Assembly (NCBI GenBank): GCA_014843695.1
Contig: CM026387.1
Coordinates: 64,349,842-64,413,841 of the forward strand
DNA from: Archivesica marissinica
Taxonomy: Eukaryota; Mollusca; Bivalvia; Venerida; Vesicomyidae
DNA: 64,000 nt
Direction: 5' to 3'
The notes under the pieces are model-generated. The model did no database searches. It saw only the letters and a program-made list of their open reading frames with translations, and was not told the DNA's origin. This document shows positions 30,140 to 42,900 of this stretch, piece by piece; position 1 is the first letter of the stretch; each line of letters opens with the position of its first letter. Position numbers and translations under genes: made by a program.

Positions 30140-30260
30140 TTTACTGTAAACATTCCTTACTATATGAACATAGGGCAAACAAAAATAATTTGTGTCTTGT
30201 GCCTGTGGTAAACCCCTTATAATAACACCACAGTATATGGGTCTTCAAAAGAGCGGTCAT
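30140..30260. repeat. Sequence duplicated at 62695-62815
   Basis: About 120 bp from CTGTAAACATTCCTTACTAT to TCTTCAAAAGAGCGGTCATA is nearly identical at both places, each followed by an S4 SINE at the same base. Confidence 0.9.
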
Positions 30261-30261
30261 A

Positions 30262-30479
30262 AGTTTAAACTTTATTTATTTTACAACGATTGCGAAGCAA
30301 GTTTTAACAACTTATATTAACCACTCGTTGTGAATGTGGTCATTCGTATGGGAGGAAACCGGAGTACCGGGAGAAAACCCACCTGTCCGATCTGGCGACC
30401 ATCGTACCACCTTATATACTTCCCGGTCCGAGGATCGAACCCGGGTTGCATTGGTGAGAAGCCAGTGCGCTAATCGGAC
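30262..30479 (-). mobile_element. SINE, family S4, with 12-bp target duplication
   Basis: AGAGCGGTCATA at 30250-30261 and 30480-30491. A reverse copy with tail GTTTAAACTTTATTTATTTT and B box GAGGATCGAACCCGGGTTGC. A small internal deletion after CCACTCGTTG. Confidence 0.93.
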
Positions 30480-30638
30480 AGAGCGGTCATATTAGCTGAG
30501 TGGTCTCATTATTGAGTTTCTAGCCGTATGAATATAGAAAGTGATATAAAGTATGTTATATTTACTAGGAATAACTTTGACTGCAGAGAAAATGACACAC
30601 ATCAAGATTATTAGATCAATGCAATAATAGCAATACAG

Positions 30639-30697
30639 TCAAACCTGTTTTAAGCAGCCAAGGAAGTCAGAGAAAGTGACTGCTTAACACAGGTGGC
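30639..30697. mobile_element. TA-MITE fragment (CAGTCAAACCTGT)
   Basis: Left end and first GGCTGCT motifs only. Confidence 0.65.
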
Positions 30698-30767
30698 TGC
30701 TCTATTTTGCGTCTCATTTGATGATCTGCATCAATGCATTCCTTGTCATGTAATTGTGCAAACAGTG

Positions 30768-30950
30768 TACAGTCAAACCTGTCCTAAGTAGCCAGCCAAG
30801 GGAATCACACAAAGTGATTGCTTCGTACAGGTTGGCTGTTTAATAGAGGTCAAATGTATAATAAAACAACCGATTGGGAATCTTGAAACTGGCTGCTTAA
30901 TACAGGTTGGCTGCTTAATGGAGGTGACCACTAACACAGGTTTGACTGTA
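30768..30950. mobile_element. TA-flanked MITE, CAGTCAAACCTGT ends
   Basis: TACAGTCAAACCTGTCCTAAG ... AACACAGGTTTGACTGTA, both ends intact. Confidence 0.9.
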
Positions 30951-31136
30951 TATATATGGTACTGTTTTTTAATTACTAAATTATGACATATCAGAATAGT
31001 TCCCTCATAAATTCATAATAATATGACAATGCTTATATATTTATTTTAAATTTCAGTAAAATTAATAATAAATATTGATAATAAGTGTGAAATGTGGCAT
31101 GATAATAAATAAATAATGTTATTTGTTGGATATTTA

Positions 31137-31301
31137 CAGGTTCATGGCTCTCCAATTAGTGCAGTGGTTAGCAAGCTCGCGTCTCACCAATGCAAAGCAG
31201 AAGAATATTATAAAGTTTTACATATATGCGACTATAATGTGACAAAAACGCAGGTTCACATGTTCGATCCCCCGTCTGACCCTAATAAAATTAACAGTCT
31301 T
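31137..31301 (+). mobile_element. Chimeric SINE pieces (S4 head, then S1 head/body)
   Basis: CAATTAGTGCAGTGGTTAGC to CACCAATGCAA is S4 head. After ~50 bp of other sequence comes ATGTTCGATCCCCCGTCTGA and ATAAAATTAACAGTCTT of S1. Confidence 0.65.
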
Positions 31302-31304
31302 AGC

Positions 31305-31540
31305 TTAAGCTTTATTAAACGATTGCGAAACATGTTTTAACAACTTATATTAATCACTCTCGTTGGGGCGGATGAAAGCGTATATGTGGTCATTCGTGTA
31401 GGAGGAAACTGCAGTACGCGGAGAAAACCCACCTGTCAGATCTGGCGACCACCGTACCATCTCACATACTTCCCGCTCCGAGGATCGAACCGGGTTGCAC
31501 TGGTGAGAAGCGAGCGCGCTAACCACTGCGCTAAATCGGA
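31305..31540 (-). mobile_element. SINE, family S4
   Basis: Reverse copy from ATTAAACGATTGCGAAAC to GCGCTAACCACTGCGCTAAA. Inserted into an S1 SINE (31541-31633, minus), since S1 sequence lies on both sides. Confidence 0.85.
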
Positions 31541-31633
31541 CAGTTAATTTTATTAGGGTCATACCGGGGATCAAACCTGCGATCCCTGAATTCCCAGTCC
31601 ACCGTGTTAACCACTGGACTACGTATCCGTCTG
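31541..31633 (-). mobile_element. SINE S1 head fragment
   Basis: TTAATTTTATTAGGGTCATA, GATCAAACCTGCGATCCCTG, GTTAACCACTGGACTACGTA. Confidence 0.75.
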
Positions 31634-31702
31634 TTATGTTTGCTGTAACATGTAACAAAATTCATATAATTGTATGATGATCATTACAAGGAACACGTTA
31701 GT

Positions 31703-31944
31703 TTAACCCATTCAACCCCAAGTAACTGACATGGACTGGTGCATGATATTTTCAGGCCAATAAATGAATAAGAAAATTACATTTAGACCAGTTCATTTAT
31801 CAAAATGGGTAATTTTTGTGTAAAAATAGTAATATTACTGGCAAAAAGTGCAGATCCTGATGAGACGGCTCGTTACGAGCCGGCTCATCTGGATCTACAC
31901 TTTTTGTAAGCCTATTGAGAGGTCTGTGGTGTTGAGAGGGTTAA
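31703..31944. mobile_element. TTAA-flanked MITE, family A
   Basis: TTAACCCATTCAACCCCAAG ... GGTGTTGAGAGGGTTAA, opposite orientation to 3270-3506. Confidence 0.88.
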
Positions 31945-32337
31945 ACAATATTTTATTTCTTTAAATATACATAGACTCGTATACATAGTATGTACATACA
32001 TGTAGGATTGAGGAGAAAGCAACTTGCTTATATGGTTACCTCTTTCCTACGAATCATTTACAAAATATACCGTTTATATTAGGCAACCAAAATTACTGTC
32101 AAATATTGAGTAACTCATTAATTTTAGAATGCGAGAAAATAATAACAAATTTGAAATAGATATTAAGGTATGAATAATTTTGATGATGGCTGTGCATCAG
32201 GGTGACCAAATGTGCTTGATCATCCAAGGAACACGTTCGCTAGAGTATTTCCCAGGAACATCATACAAACTACCCGATTGCTTTCTTTGATTTGTCATGT
32301 GTTCTATTGTATATATTATATAAAATGAATCGAGCAA

Positions 32338-32600
32338 TACATTTAAAATTATATATTTTTCAACGATTGTGAAACATAAATTTATACGAAAATTTAACAA
32401 CTTATATTAATTACTCTCGCTGACGCGGATGAAAGCGTATACGTGGTCATTTGTGTGGCAGGAAATGGGAGTACCCGGAGAAAACCCATCTGTCCGATAT
32501 GGCGACCACAGTGCCATCTCACATACTTCCCTGTCCGAGGATCGAACCGTGGTTGCATTTGTGAGAAGTTAGTGTGCTAATCACTGCGCTAATTAAAAAC
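32338..32600 (-). mobile_element. SINE, family S4, diverged
   Basis: Tail TTTTTCAACGATTGTGAAAC is interrupted by a short insertion, then CTTATATTAATTACTCTCGC, CCCGGAGAAAACCCATCTGT, GAGGATCGAACCGTGGTTGC. Confidence 0.82.
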
Positions 32601-33298
32601 GTCAACAAATCTTTTGATTCTCTTCATAGATTGACTTTCAAAGGTCGTTGGCTGGTTGGAGTGTGAAGGTGACATGAGATTGGGGTATGGCATCTCTGAG
32701 GGATATGTGTATATATTGAATGGATGCATGCCTCATTATGTATGCGATAGCTTCATTCAGCTGTTTCGAACAGGCAAGGGGATTGTCCTGACAATATGTT
32801 GATATATTCTGCATAGCTATCGAATGTATGTATAATTAGGGCCTCAATGTTCAATTTTGTATTTAACAAATGTTATTTGTATACTAGTGTAACCTTTTAT
32901 CATACCTTATTTGGACAAGTTATATACCATTTGTGACTGTAATAAATTAATTCTACACATGCACATTTACACAATTATGTGCCCCTTTGGGGCCTCATCT
33001 CACGGGGGACTCAGGGCCTCTCGTGATTGTCTTCCGGCCTATTATTTACAAGCGGGTTCTAAACTACCACCATGCCAAATTTGGTGCCTTTTACACCCTC
33101 TGAACATCCATGGTCCTTATCTACTACACTAATATTGATATTGCATAATAAAACTATATATAAATCATTGCGAAGTACTAACTGGTTAATGCGACCACCA
33201 CTATGTACGATTTCACAAGCCCCCACGCTGCATTACGTGACATTATAAGAAAATATGTTGTATCATATATATTATGTCGATACGTGCTCTGTCTGTCT
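32601..33298. other. Unassigned intergenic sequence
   Basis: No gene recognised. A short GC-rich patch at 32975-33040 (TGCCCCTTTGGGGCC palindrome) is the only notable feature. Confidence 0.4.
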
Positions 33299-33420
33299 GT
33301 CTGATTTTGGAGGATATTGCAATAATACAGACACAGATACGTTCCAGAGTATGTGGTTCTTGTACGTGCACAGTGTAAAGCACCAACACGCGATCTAGGT
33401 TTAAAGTCTTATTCGAAAGA
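33299..33420 (-). mobile_element. SINE S1 body fragment
   Basis: ATTTTGGAGGATATTGCAAT, CAGTGTAAAGCACCAACACG match S1 in reverse. Head missing. Confidence 0.7.
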
Positions 33421-33867
33421 CTATGATATGAGTCAAATCAAATTGTATTTACTGTCGGCATGGTACATACAATTAACAGAAGCTATACAGATGACAGGCA
33501 TCAACAATATATAACAGATAATAACGATAGTTTCAGTTGATAAGAAGACATATATAGAATCTTGTTACATTAAAATGTTAACATAAATGATAATATAATT
33601 ACTATTACAATGTATGTTAAAAGCTGTGTGGAATGTGCTGATCTTGACCCCAGTCTAAAGACTGAAATGAAAGTAATCATAAAAGATGCTGACAAGGACA
33701 TTAAACACAAAGGTGTGACCTATAAGACATAGTTTAAAAATAATATCACCCCAAATCAGATTTAGGTTCCGTCATATATTACGAAGGATCAACTCAATTT
33801 AAATGTCAAATAATAATAATTATAACCAAACATAAATAAATAAAATTTGTTTTCATTTAGTATTTTT

Positions 33868-33955
33868 TTGTTGGCGATTATCGATCCTGCGACCCCTGGA
33901 TTACAATTCCAGTGTGTTAACCACTGGATCACTGATCCGCTACATCCGTCTGCAT
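33868..33955 (-). mobile_element. SINE S1-like head at the satellite border
   Basis: Reverse strand reads ATCCAGTGGTTAACACACTG and GTAATCCAGGGGTCGCAGG. The satellite starts a few bases after this head. Confidence 0.7.
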
Positions 33956-33959
33956 GTCT

Positions 33960-36900
33960 GATCTGCACTGTCCTGCACTGCCTTGCCATGTCCTGCACTG
34001 TCCTGCCATGACCTGCACTGCCTTGCCATGTCCTGCACTGCCTTGCCATGTCCTACACTGACCTGTACTGCCTTGCCATGTCCCGCATTGACCTGCACTG
34101 CCATGTCCTGCACTGTCATGCCATGTCCTGCACTGACCTGCAATGCTTTGCCATGTCCTGCATTGTCCTGCACTGCATTGCCATGTCCCGCACTGACCTG
34201 CACTGCCTTGTCATGTCCCGCACTGACCTGCACTGCCTTACCATGTCCTGCACTGACCTGCACTGCCTTGCCATGTCCTGCACTGTCCTGCACTGCCTTG
34301 CCATGTCCTGCACTGTCCTGCACTGCACTGCCATGTCCTGCACTGACCTGCACTGCCTTGACATGTCCTGCACTGCCTTGCCATGTCCTGCACTGCCTTG
34401 CCATGTCCCGCACTGACCTGCACTGCCTTGCCATGTCCTGCACTGTCCTGCACTGCACTGCCATGTCCTGCACTGACCTGCACTGCCTTGACATGTCCTG
34501 CACTGCCTTGCCATGTCCTGCACTGCCTTGCCATGTCCCGCACTGACCTGCACTGCCTTGCCATGTCCTGCCATGTCCCGCACTTCCTTGCCATGTCCTG
34601 CCATGTCTTGCACTGACCTGCACTGCCTTGTCATGTCCCGCACTGACCTGCACTGCCTTACCATGTCCTGCACTGACCTGCACTGCCTTGCCATGTCCTG
34701 CACTGTCCTGCACTGCCTTGCCATGTCCTGCACTGTCCTGCACTGCACTGCCATGTCCTGCACTGACCTGCACTGCCTTGACATGTCCTGCACTGCCTTG
34801 CCATGTCCTGCACTGCCTTGCCATGTCCCGCACTGACCTGCACTGCCTTGCCATGTCCTGCCATGTCCCGCACTTCCTTGCCATGTCCTGCCATGTCTTG
34901 CACTGACCTGCACTGCCTTGCCATGTCCCGCACTGTCCTGCCTTGCCATGTCCTGCACTGCCTTGCCATGTCCTGCACTGCCTTGCCATGTCCTGCACTG
35001 ACCTGTACTGCCTTGCCATGTCCCGCACTGTCCTGCACTGCCTTGTCATGTCCTGCACTGTCCTGCACTGCACTGCCATGTCCTGCACTGACCTGCACTG
35101 CCTTGACATGTCCTGCACTGCCTTGCCATGTCCCGCACTGACCTGCACTGCCTTGCCATGTCCTGCCATGTCCCGCACTTCCTTGCCATGTCCTGCCATG
35201 TCTTGCACTGACCTGCACTGCCTTGCCATGTCCCGCACTGTCCTGCCTTGCCATGTCCTGCACTGCCTTGCCATGTCCTGCACTGCCTTGCCATGTCCTG
35301 CACTGACCTGTACTGCCTTGCCATGTCCCGCACTGACCTGCACAGCCTTGCCATGTCCTGCACTGACCTGTACTGCCTTGCCATGTCATGCACTGACCTG
35401 CACTGACTTGCCATGTCCTGCACTGACCTGCACTGCCTTGCCATGTCCCGCACTGACCTGCACTGCCTTGCCATGTCCTGCACTGCCCTGCACTGCCTTG
35501 CCATGTCCTGCACTGATCTGCACTGCCTTGCCATGTCCTACCATGTACTGCACTGACCTGCACTGCCTTGCCATGTCCTGCACTGACCTGCACTGCCTTG
35601 CCATGTCCTGCACTGACCTGCACTGCCTTGCCATATCCTGCACTGTCCTGCACTGCCTTGCCATGTCCTGCACTGTCCTGCCATGTCCCGCACTGACCAG
35701 TACTGCCTTGCGATGTCCCGCACTGACATGCACTGCCTTGCCATGTCCCGCACTGACCTGTACTGCCTTGCCATGTCTTGCCATGTCCTGCACTGACCTG
35801 CCATGTCCTGCACTGACCTGTACTGCCTTGCCATGTCACGCACTGACCTGCCATGTCCTGCACTGCCTTACCATGTCCTGTACTGACCTGCCATGTCCTG
35901 CACTGACATGCACTGCCATGTCCTGCACTGACCTGTACTGCCTTGCCATGTCCCGCACTGACCTGCACTGCCTTGCCATGTCCTGCACTGACCTGTACTG
36001 CCTTGCCATGTCCCGCACTGACATGTACTGCCTTGCCATGTCCTGCACTGACCTATACTGCATTGCTATGTCCCGCACTGTCATGCACTGCCTTGCCATG
36101 TACTGCCATGTCCCGCACTTCCTTGCCATGTCCTGCCATGTCTTGCACTGACCTGCACTGCCTTGCCATGTCCCGCACTGTCATGCACTGCCTTGCCATG
36201 TCCTGCACTACCTTACCATGTCCTGCACTGCCTTGCCATGTCCTGTACTGACCTGTACTGCCTTGCCATGTCCCGCACTGACCTGCACTGCCTTGCCATG
36301 TCCTGCACTGACCTGTACTGCCTTGCCATGTCATGAACTGACCTGCACTGCCTTGCCATGTCCTGCACTGACCTGCACTGCCTTGCCATATCCCGCACTG
36401 ACCTGCACTGACTTGCAATGTCCTGCACTGTCCTGCACTGCCTTGCCATATCCTGCACTGATCTGCACTGCCTTGCCATGTCCTACCATGTCCTGCACTG
36501 ACCTTCACTGCCTTGCCATGTCCTGCACTGACCTGCACTGCCTTGCCATGTCCTGCCATGTCCTGCACTGACCTGTATAGCCTTGCCATGTCCTGCACTG
36601 ACCTGTACTGCCTTGCCATGTCCAGCACTGACCTGTCATGTCCTGCACTGACATGCACTGCCTTGCCATGTCCTGCACTGACCTGCACTGCCTTGCCATG
36701 TCCTGCACTGACCTGCCATGTCCTGCACTGACCTGCACTGCCTTGCCATGTCCCGCACTGACCTGTACTGCCTTGCGATGTCCCGCACTGACCTGCATTG
36801 CCTTGCCATGTCCCGCACTGACCTGTACTGCCTTGCCATGTCCTGCCATGTCCTGCACTGACCTGCCATGTCCTGCACTGACCTGTACTGCCTTGCCATG

Positions 36901-39900
36901 TCCCACACTGACCTGCCATGTCCTGCACTGCCTTGCATTGTCCTGCACTGACCTGCCATGTCCTGCCATGTCCTGCACTGACCTGCACTGCCATGTCCTG
37001 CACTGACCTGTACTGCCTTGCCATGTCCCGCACTGACCTGCACTGCCTTGCCATGACCTGCACTGACCTGTACTGCCTTGCCATGTCCCGCACTGACATG
37101 TACTGCCTTGCCATGTCCTGCACTGACCTATACTGCATTGCCATGTCACGCACTGTCATGCACTGCCTTGCCATGTCCTGCCATATCCTGCACTGACCTG
37201 TACTGCCTTGCCATGTCCTGCACTGACATGTACTGCCTTGCCATGTCATGCACTGACCTGCACTGCCTTGCCATGTCCTGCCATGTCCCGCACTTCCTTG
37301 CCACGTCCTGCCATGTCTTGCACTGACCTGCACTGCCTTGCCATGTCCCGCACTGTCCTGCACTGCCTTGCCATGTCCTGCACTGCCTTGCCATGTCCTG
37401 CACTGCCTTGCCATGTCCTGCACTGACCTGTACTGCCTTGCCATGTCCCGCACTGACCTGCACTGCCTTGCCATGTCCTGCACTGACCTGTACTGCCTTG
37501 CCATGTCCTGCACTGACCTGCACTGCCTTGCCATGTCCTGCACTGACCTGCACTGCCTTGCCATGTCCCGCACTGACCTGCACTACCTTGCCATGTCCTG
37601 CACTGTCCTGTACTGCCTTGCCATGTCTTGCACTGATCTGCACTGCCTTGCCATGTCATACCATGTCCTGCACTGACCTGCACTGCCTTGCCATGTCCTG
37701 AAGCACTGACCTGCACTGCCTTGCCATGTCCTGCCATGTCATGCACTGCCTTGCCATGTCCCTCACTGTCATGCACTGCCTTGCCATGTCCTGCCATGTC
37801 CTGCACTGACCTGCACTGCCTTGCCATGTCCTGCACTGACCTGCACTGCCTTGCCATGTCCTGCACTGACCTGCACTGCCTTGCCATATCCTGCACTGTC
37901 CTGCACTGCCTTGCCATGTCCTGCACTGTCCTGCCATGTCCTGCACTGACCTGCACTGCCTTACCATGTCCCTCACTGACCTGCACTGCCTTGTCATGTC
38001 CCGCACTGACCTGCACTGCCTTGCCATGTCCTGCACTGACCTGCACTGCCTTACCATGTCCTGCACTGTCCTGCACTGCCTTGCCATGTCCTGCACTGTC
38101 CTGCACTGCACTGCCATGTCCTGCACTGACCTGCATTGCCTTGCCATGTCCTGCACTGACTTGCACTGCCTTGCCATGTCCTGCACTGACCTGTACTGCC
38201 TTGCCATGTCCTGCCATGTCCCACACTTCCTTGCCATGTCCTGCCATGTCTTGCACTGCCTTGCCATGTCCCGCACTGTCCTGCACTGTCTTGCCATGTC
38301 CTGCACTGCCTTGCCATGTCCTGCACTGCCTTGCCATGTCCTGCACTGACCTGTACTGCCTTGCCATGTCCCGCACTGACCTGCACTGCCTTGCCATGTC
38401 CTGCACTGACCTGTACTGCCTTGCCATGTCATGCACTGATCTGCACTGCCTTGCCATGTACTACCATGTCCTGCACTGACCTGCACTGCCTTGCCATGTC
38501 CTGCACTGACCTGCACTGCCTTGCCATGTCCTGCCATGTCCTGCACTGCATTGCCATGTCCCGCACTGTCCTGCACTGCCTTGCCATGTCCTGCCATGTC
38601 CTGCACTGACATGCACTGCCTTGCCATGTTCTGCACTGACCTGCACTGCCTTGCCATGTCCTGCACTGTCCTGCACTGCCTTGCCATGTCCTGCACTGTC
38701 CTGCCATGACCTGCACTGCCTTGCCATGTCCTGCACTGCCTTGCCATGTCCTACACTGACCTGTACTGCCTTGCCATGTCCCGCACTGTCCTGCACTGCC
38801 TTGCCATGTCCTGCACTGACCTGCACTGCCTTGCCATGTCCTGCACTGACCTGCACTGCCTTGCCGTGTCCTGCACTGACCTGCACTGCCTTGCCATATC
38901 CTGCACTGTCCTGCACTGCCTTGCCATGTCCTGCACTGTCCTGCCATGTCCTGCACTGACCTCCACTGCCATTAGCCATGTCCTGCCATGTCCTGCACTG
39001 ACCTGCACTGCCTTGCCATGTCCTGCACTGACCTGCACTGCCTTGCCGTGTCCTGCACTGACCTGCACTGCCTTGCCATATCCTGCACTGTCCTGCACTG
39101 CCTTGCCATGTCCTGCACTGTCCTGCCATGTCCTGCACTGACCTGCACTGCCTTGCCATGTCCTGCACTGTCCTGCACTGCCTTGCCATGTCCCGCACTG
39201 ACCTGCACTGCCTTGCCATGTCCCGCACTGACCTGCACTGCCTTGCCATGTCCTGCACTGACCTGCACTGCCTTGCCATGTCCTGCCATGTCCTGCACTG
39301 ACCTGTACTGCCTTGCCATGTCCTGCACTGACCTGTACTGCCTTGCCATGTCCTGCACTGACCTGTCATGTCCTGCACTGACCTGCACTGCCTTGCCATG
39401 TCCTGCACTGACCTGCACTGCCTTGCCATGTCCTGCACTGACCTGCCATGTCCTGCACTGACCTGTACTGCCTTGCCATGTCCTGCACTGACCTGTACTG
39501 CCTTGCCATGTCCTGCACTGACCTGCACTGCCTTGCCATGTCCCGCACTGACCTGTACTGCCTTGCCATGTCCTGCAATGTCCTGCACTGACCTGCCATG
39601 TCCTGCACTGACCTGTACTGCCTTGCCATGTCCTGCACTGACCTGCTGCTGACTGCCTTGCATGCCTGCACTGCTGTGCTGCCAGTCCCACTGACCTGTC
39701 ATGTCCTGCACTGACCTGTACTGCCTTGCCATGTCCTGCACTGACCTGCACTGCCTTGCCATGTCCTGCACTGACCTGCACTGCCTTGCCATGTCCTGCA
39801 CTGACCTGCCTTGCCATGTCCTGCACTGACCTTACTGCCTTGCCATGTCACGCACTGTCCTGCACTGCCTTGCCATGTCCTGCCATGTCCTGCACTGACC

Positions 39901-42900
39901 TGCACTGCCTTGCCATGTCCTGCACTGACCTGTGCCTTGCCATGTCGTGCTGCACTGCCTTGCCATGTCCTGCTGTCCTGCACTCCTTGCAGTCCTGCCA
40001 TGTCTGCACTGACCTGCACTGCCTTGCCATGTCCTGCACTGACCTGCACTGCCTTGCCATGTCCTGCACTGTTGTCCTGCACTGCCTTGCCATGTCCCGC
40101 ACTGACCTGCACTGCCTTGCCATGTCCCGCACTGACCTGCACTGCCTTGCCATGTCCTGCACTGACCTGCACTGCATTGCCATGTCCTGCACTGTCCTGC
40201 ACTGCCTTGCCATGTCCTGCACTGTCCTGCACTGCACTGCCATGTCATGCACTGAATTGCACTGCCTTGCCATGTCCTGCACTGACCTGCACTGCCTTGC
40301 CATGTCCCGCACTGACCTGCACTGCCTTGCCATGTCATGCACTGACCTGTACTGCCTTGCCATATCCTGCACTGACCTGTACTGCCTTGCCATGTCCTAC
40401 ACTGACGTGTACTGCCTTCCCATGTCCTGCACTGACCTGTACTGCCTTGCCATGTCCTGCACTGACCTGTACTGCCTTGCCATGTCCCGCACTGACCTGC
40501 ACTGCCTTGCCATGTCCCGCAATGACCTGCACTGCCTTGCCATGTCCCGCACTGACCTGCACTGACTTGCCATGTCCTGCAATGTCCTGCACTGACCTGT
40601 ACTGCCTTGCCATGTCCTGCCATGTCCTGCACTGACCTGTACTGCCTTGCCATGTCCTGCCATGTCCTGCACTGACCTGTACTGCCTTGCCATGTCCTGC
40701 ACTGACCTGTACTGCCTTGCCATATCCCGCACTGACCAGTCATGTCCTGCACTGACCTGCACTGCCTTGCCATGTCCTGCACTAACCTGCACTGCCTTGC
40801 CATGTCCAGCCATGTCCTGCACTGACCTGCCATGTCCTGCACTGACATGCACTGCCTTGCCATGTCCCGCACTGACCTGTACTGCCTTGCCATGTCCCGC
40901 ACTGACCTGCACTGCCTTGTCATGTCCCGCACAGATCTGTACTGCCTTGCCATGTCCTGCACTGACCTGCCATGTCCTGCACAGTCCTGCACTGCACTGC
41001 CATGTCATGCACTGACCTGCACTGCCTTGCCATGTCCTGCACTGACTTGCACTGCATTGCCATGTCCTGCACTGACCTGCACTGCCTTGCCATGTCCCGT
41101 ACTGACCTGCACTGCCTTGCCATGTCCTGCACTGACCTGTACTGCCTTGCCATGTCCTGCACTGACCTGTACTGCCTTGCCATGTCCTGCACTGACCTGT
41201 ACTGCCTTCCCATGTCCTGCACTGACCTGTACTGCCTTGCCATGTCCTGCACTGACCTGTACTGCCTTGCCATGTCCCGCACTGACCTGCACTGCCTTGC
41301 CATGTCCCGCACTGACCTGCACTGCCTTGCCATGTCCCGCACTGACCTGCACTGCCTTGCCATGTCCTGTAATGTCCTGCACTGACCTGTACTGCCTTGC
41401 CATGTCCTGCCATGTCATGCACTGACCTGTACTGCCTTGCCATGTCCTGCCATGTCCTGCACTGACCTGTACTGCCTTGCCATGTCCTGCACTGACCTGT
41501 ACTGCCTTGCCATGTCATGCACTGACCTGCACTGCTTTGCCATGTTCTGCACTGACCTGCACTGCCTTGCCATGTCCCGCACTGATCTGCACTGCCTTGT
41601 CATGTCCTGCACTGACCTGCACTGCCTTGTCATGTCCTGCATTGACCTGTACTGCTTGCCATGTTCCGCACTGACCTGCACTGCCTTGCCATGTCCTGCA
41701 CTGACTTGTACTGCCTTGCCATGTCCTGCACTGACCTGCACTGCCTTGCCATGTCCCGCACTGACCTGCACTGCCTTGCCATGTCCCGCACTGACCTGCA
41801 CTGCCTTGCCATGTCCCGCACTGACCTGACTTGCCATGTCCTGCAATGTCTTGCACTGACCTGTACTACCTTGCCATGTCCTGCCATGTCATGCACTGAC
41901 CTGTACTGCCTTGCCATGTCCTGCCATGTCCTGCCATGTCCTGCACTGACCTGTACTGCCTTGCCATGTCCTGCACTGACCTGTACTGCCTTGCCATGTC
42001 CCGCACTGACCTGTCATGTCCTGCACTGACCTGCACTGCCTTGCCATGTCCTGCACTGACCTGCACTGCCTTGCCATGTCCAGCCATGTCCTGCACTGAC
42101 CTGCCATGTCCTGCACTGACCTGCACTGCCTTGCCATGTCCCGCACTGACATGTATTGCCTTGCCATGTCCCGCACTGACCTGCACTTCCTTGCCATGTC
42201 CCGCACTGATCTGTACTGCCTTGCCATGTCCTGCACTGACCTGCCATATCCTGCACTGACCTGTACTGCCTTACCATGTCCCGCACTGACCTGCCATGTC
42301 CTGCACTGACCTGCCATGTCCTGCACAGTCCTGCACTGCACTGCCATGTCATGCACTGACCTGCACTGCCTTGCCATGTCCTGCACTGACTTGCACTGCA
42401 TTGCCATGTCCTGCACTGACCTGCACTGCCTTGCCATGTCCCGTACTGACCTGCACTGCCTTGCCATGTCCTGCACTGACCTGTACTGCCTTGCCATGTC
42501 CTGCACTGACCTGTACTGCCTTGCCATGTCCTGCACTGACCTGTACTGCCTTCCCATGTCCTGCACTGACCTGTACTGCCTTGCCATGTCCTGCACTGAC
42601 CTGTACTGCCTTGCCATGTCCCGCACTGACCTGCACTGCCTTGCCATGTCCCGCACTGACCTGCACTGCCTTGCCATGTCCCGCACTGACCTGCACTGCC
42701 TTGCCATGTCCTGTAATGTCCTGCACTGACCTGTACTGCCTTGCCATGTCCTGCCATGTCATGCACTGACCTGTACTGCCTTGCCATGTCCTGCCATGTC
42801 CTGCACTGACCTGTACTGCCTTGCCATGTCCTGCACTGACCTGTACTGCCTTGCCATGTCATGCACTGACCTGCACTGCTTTGCCATGTTCTGCACTGAC

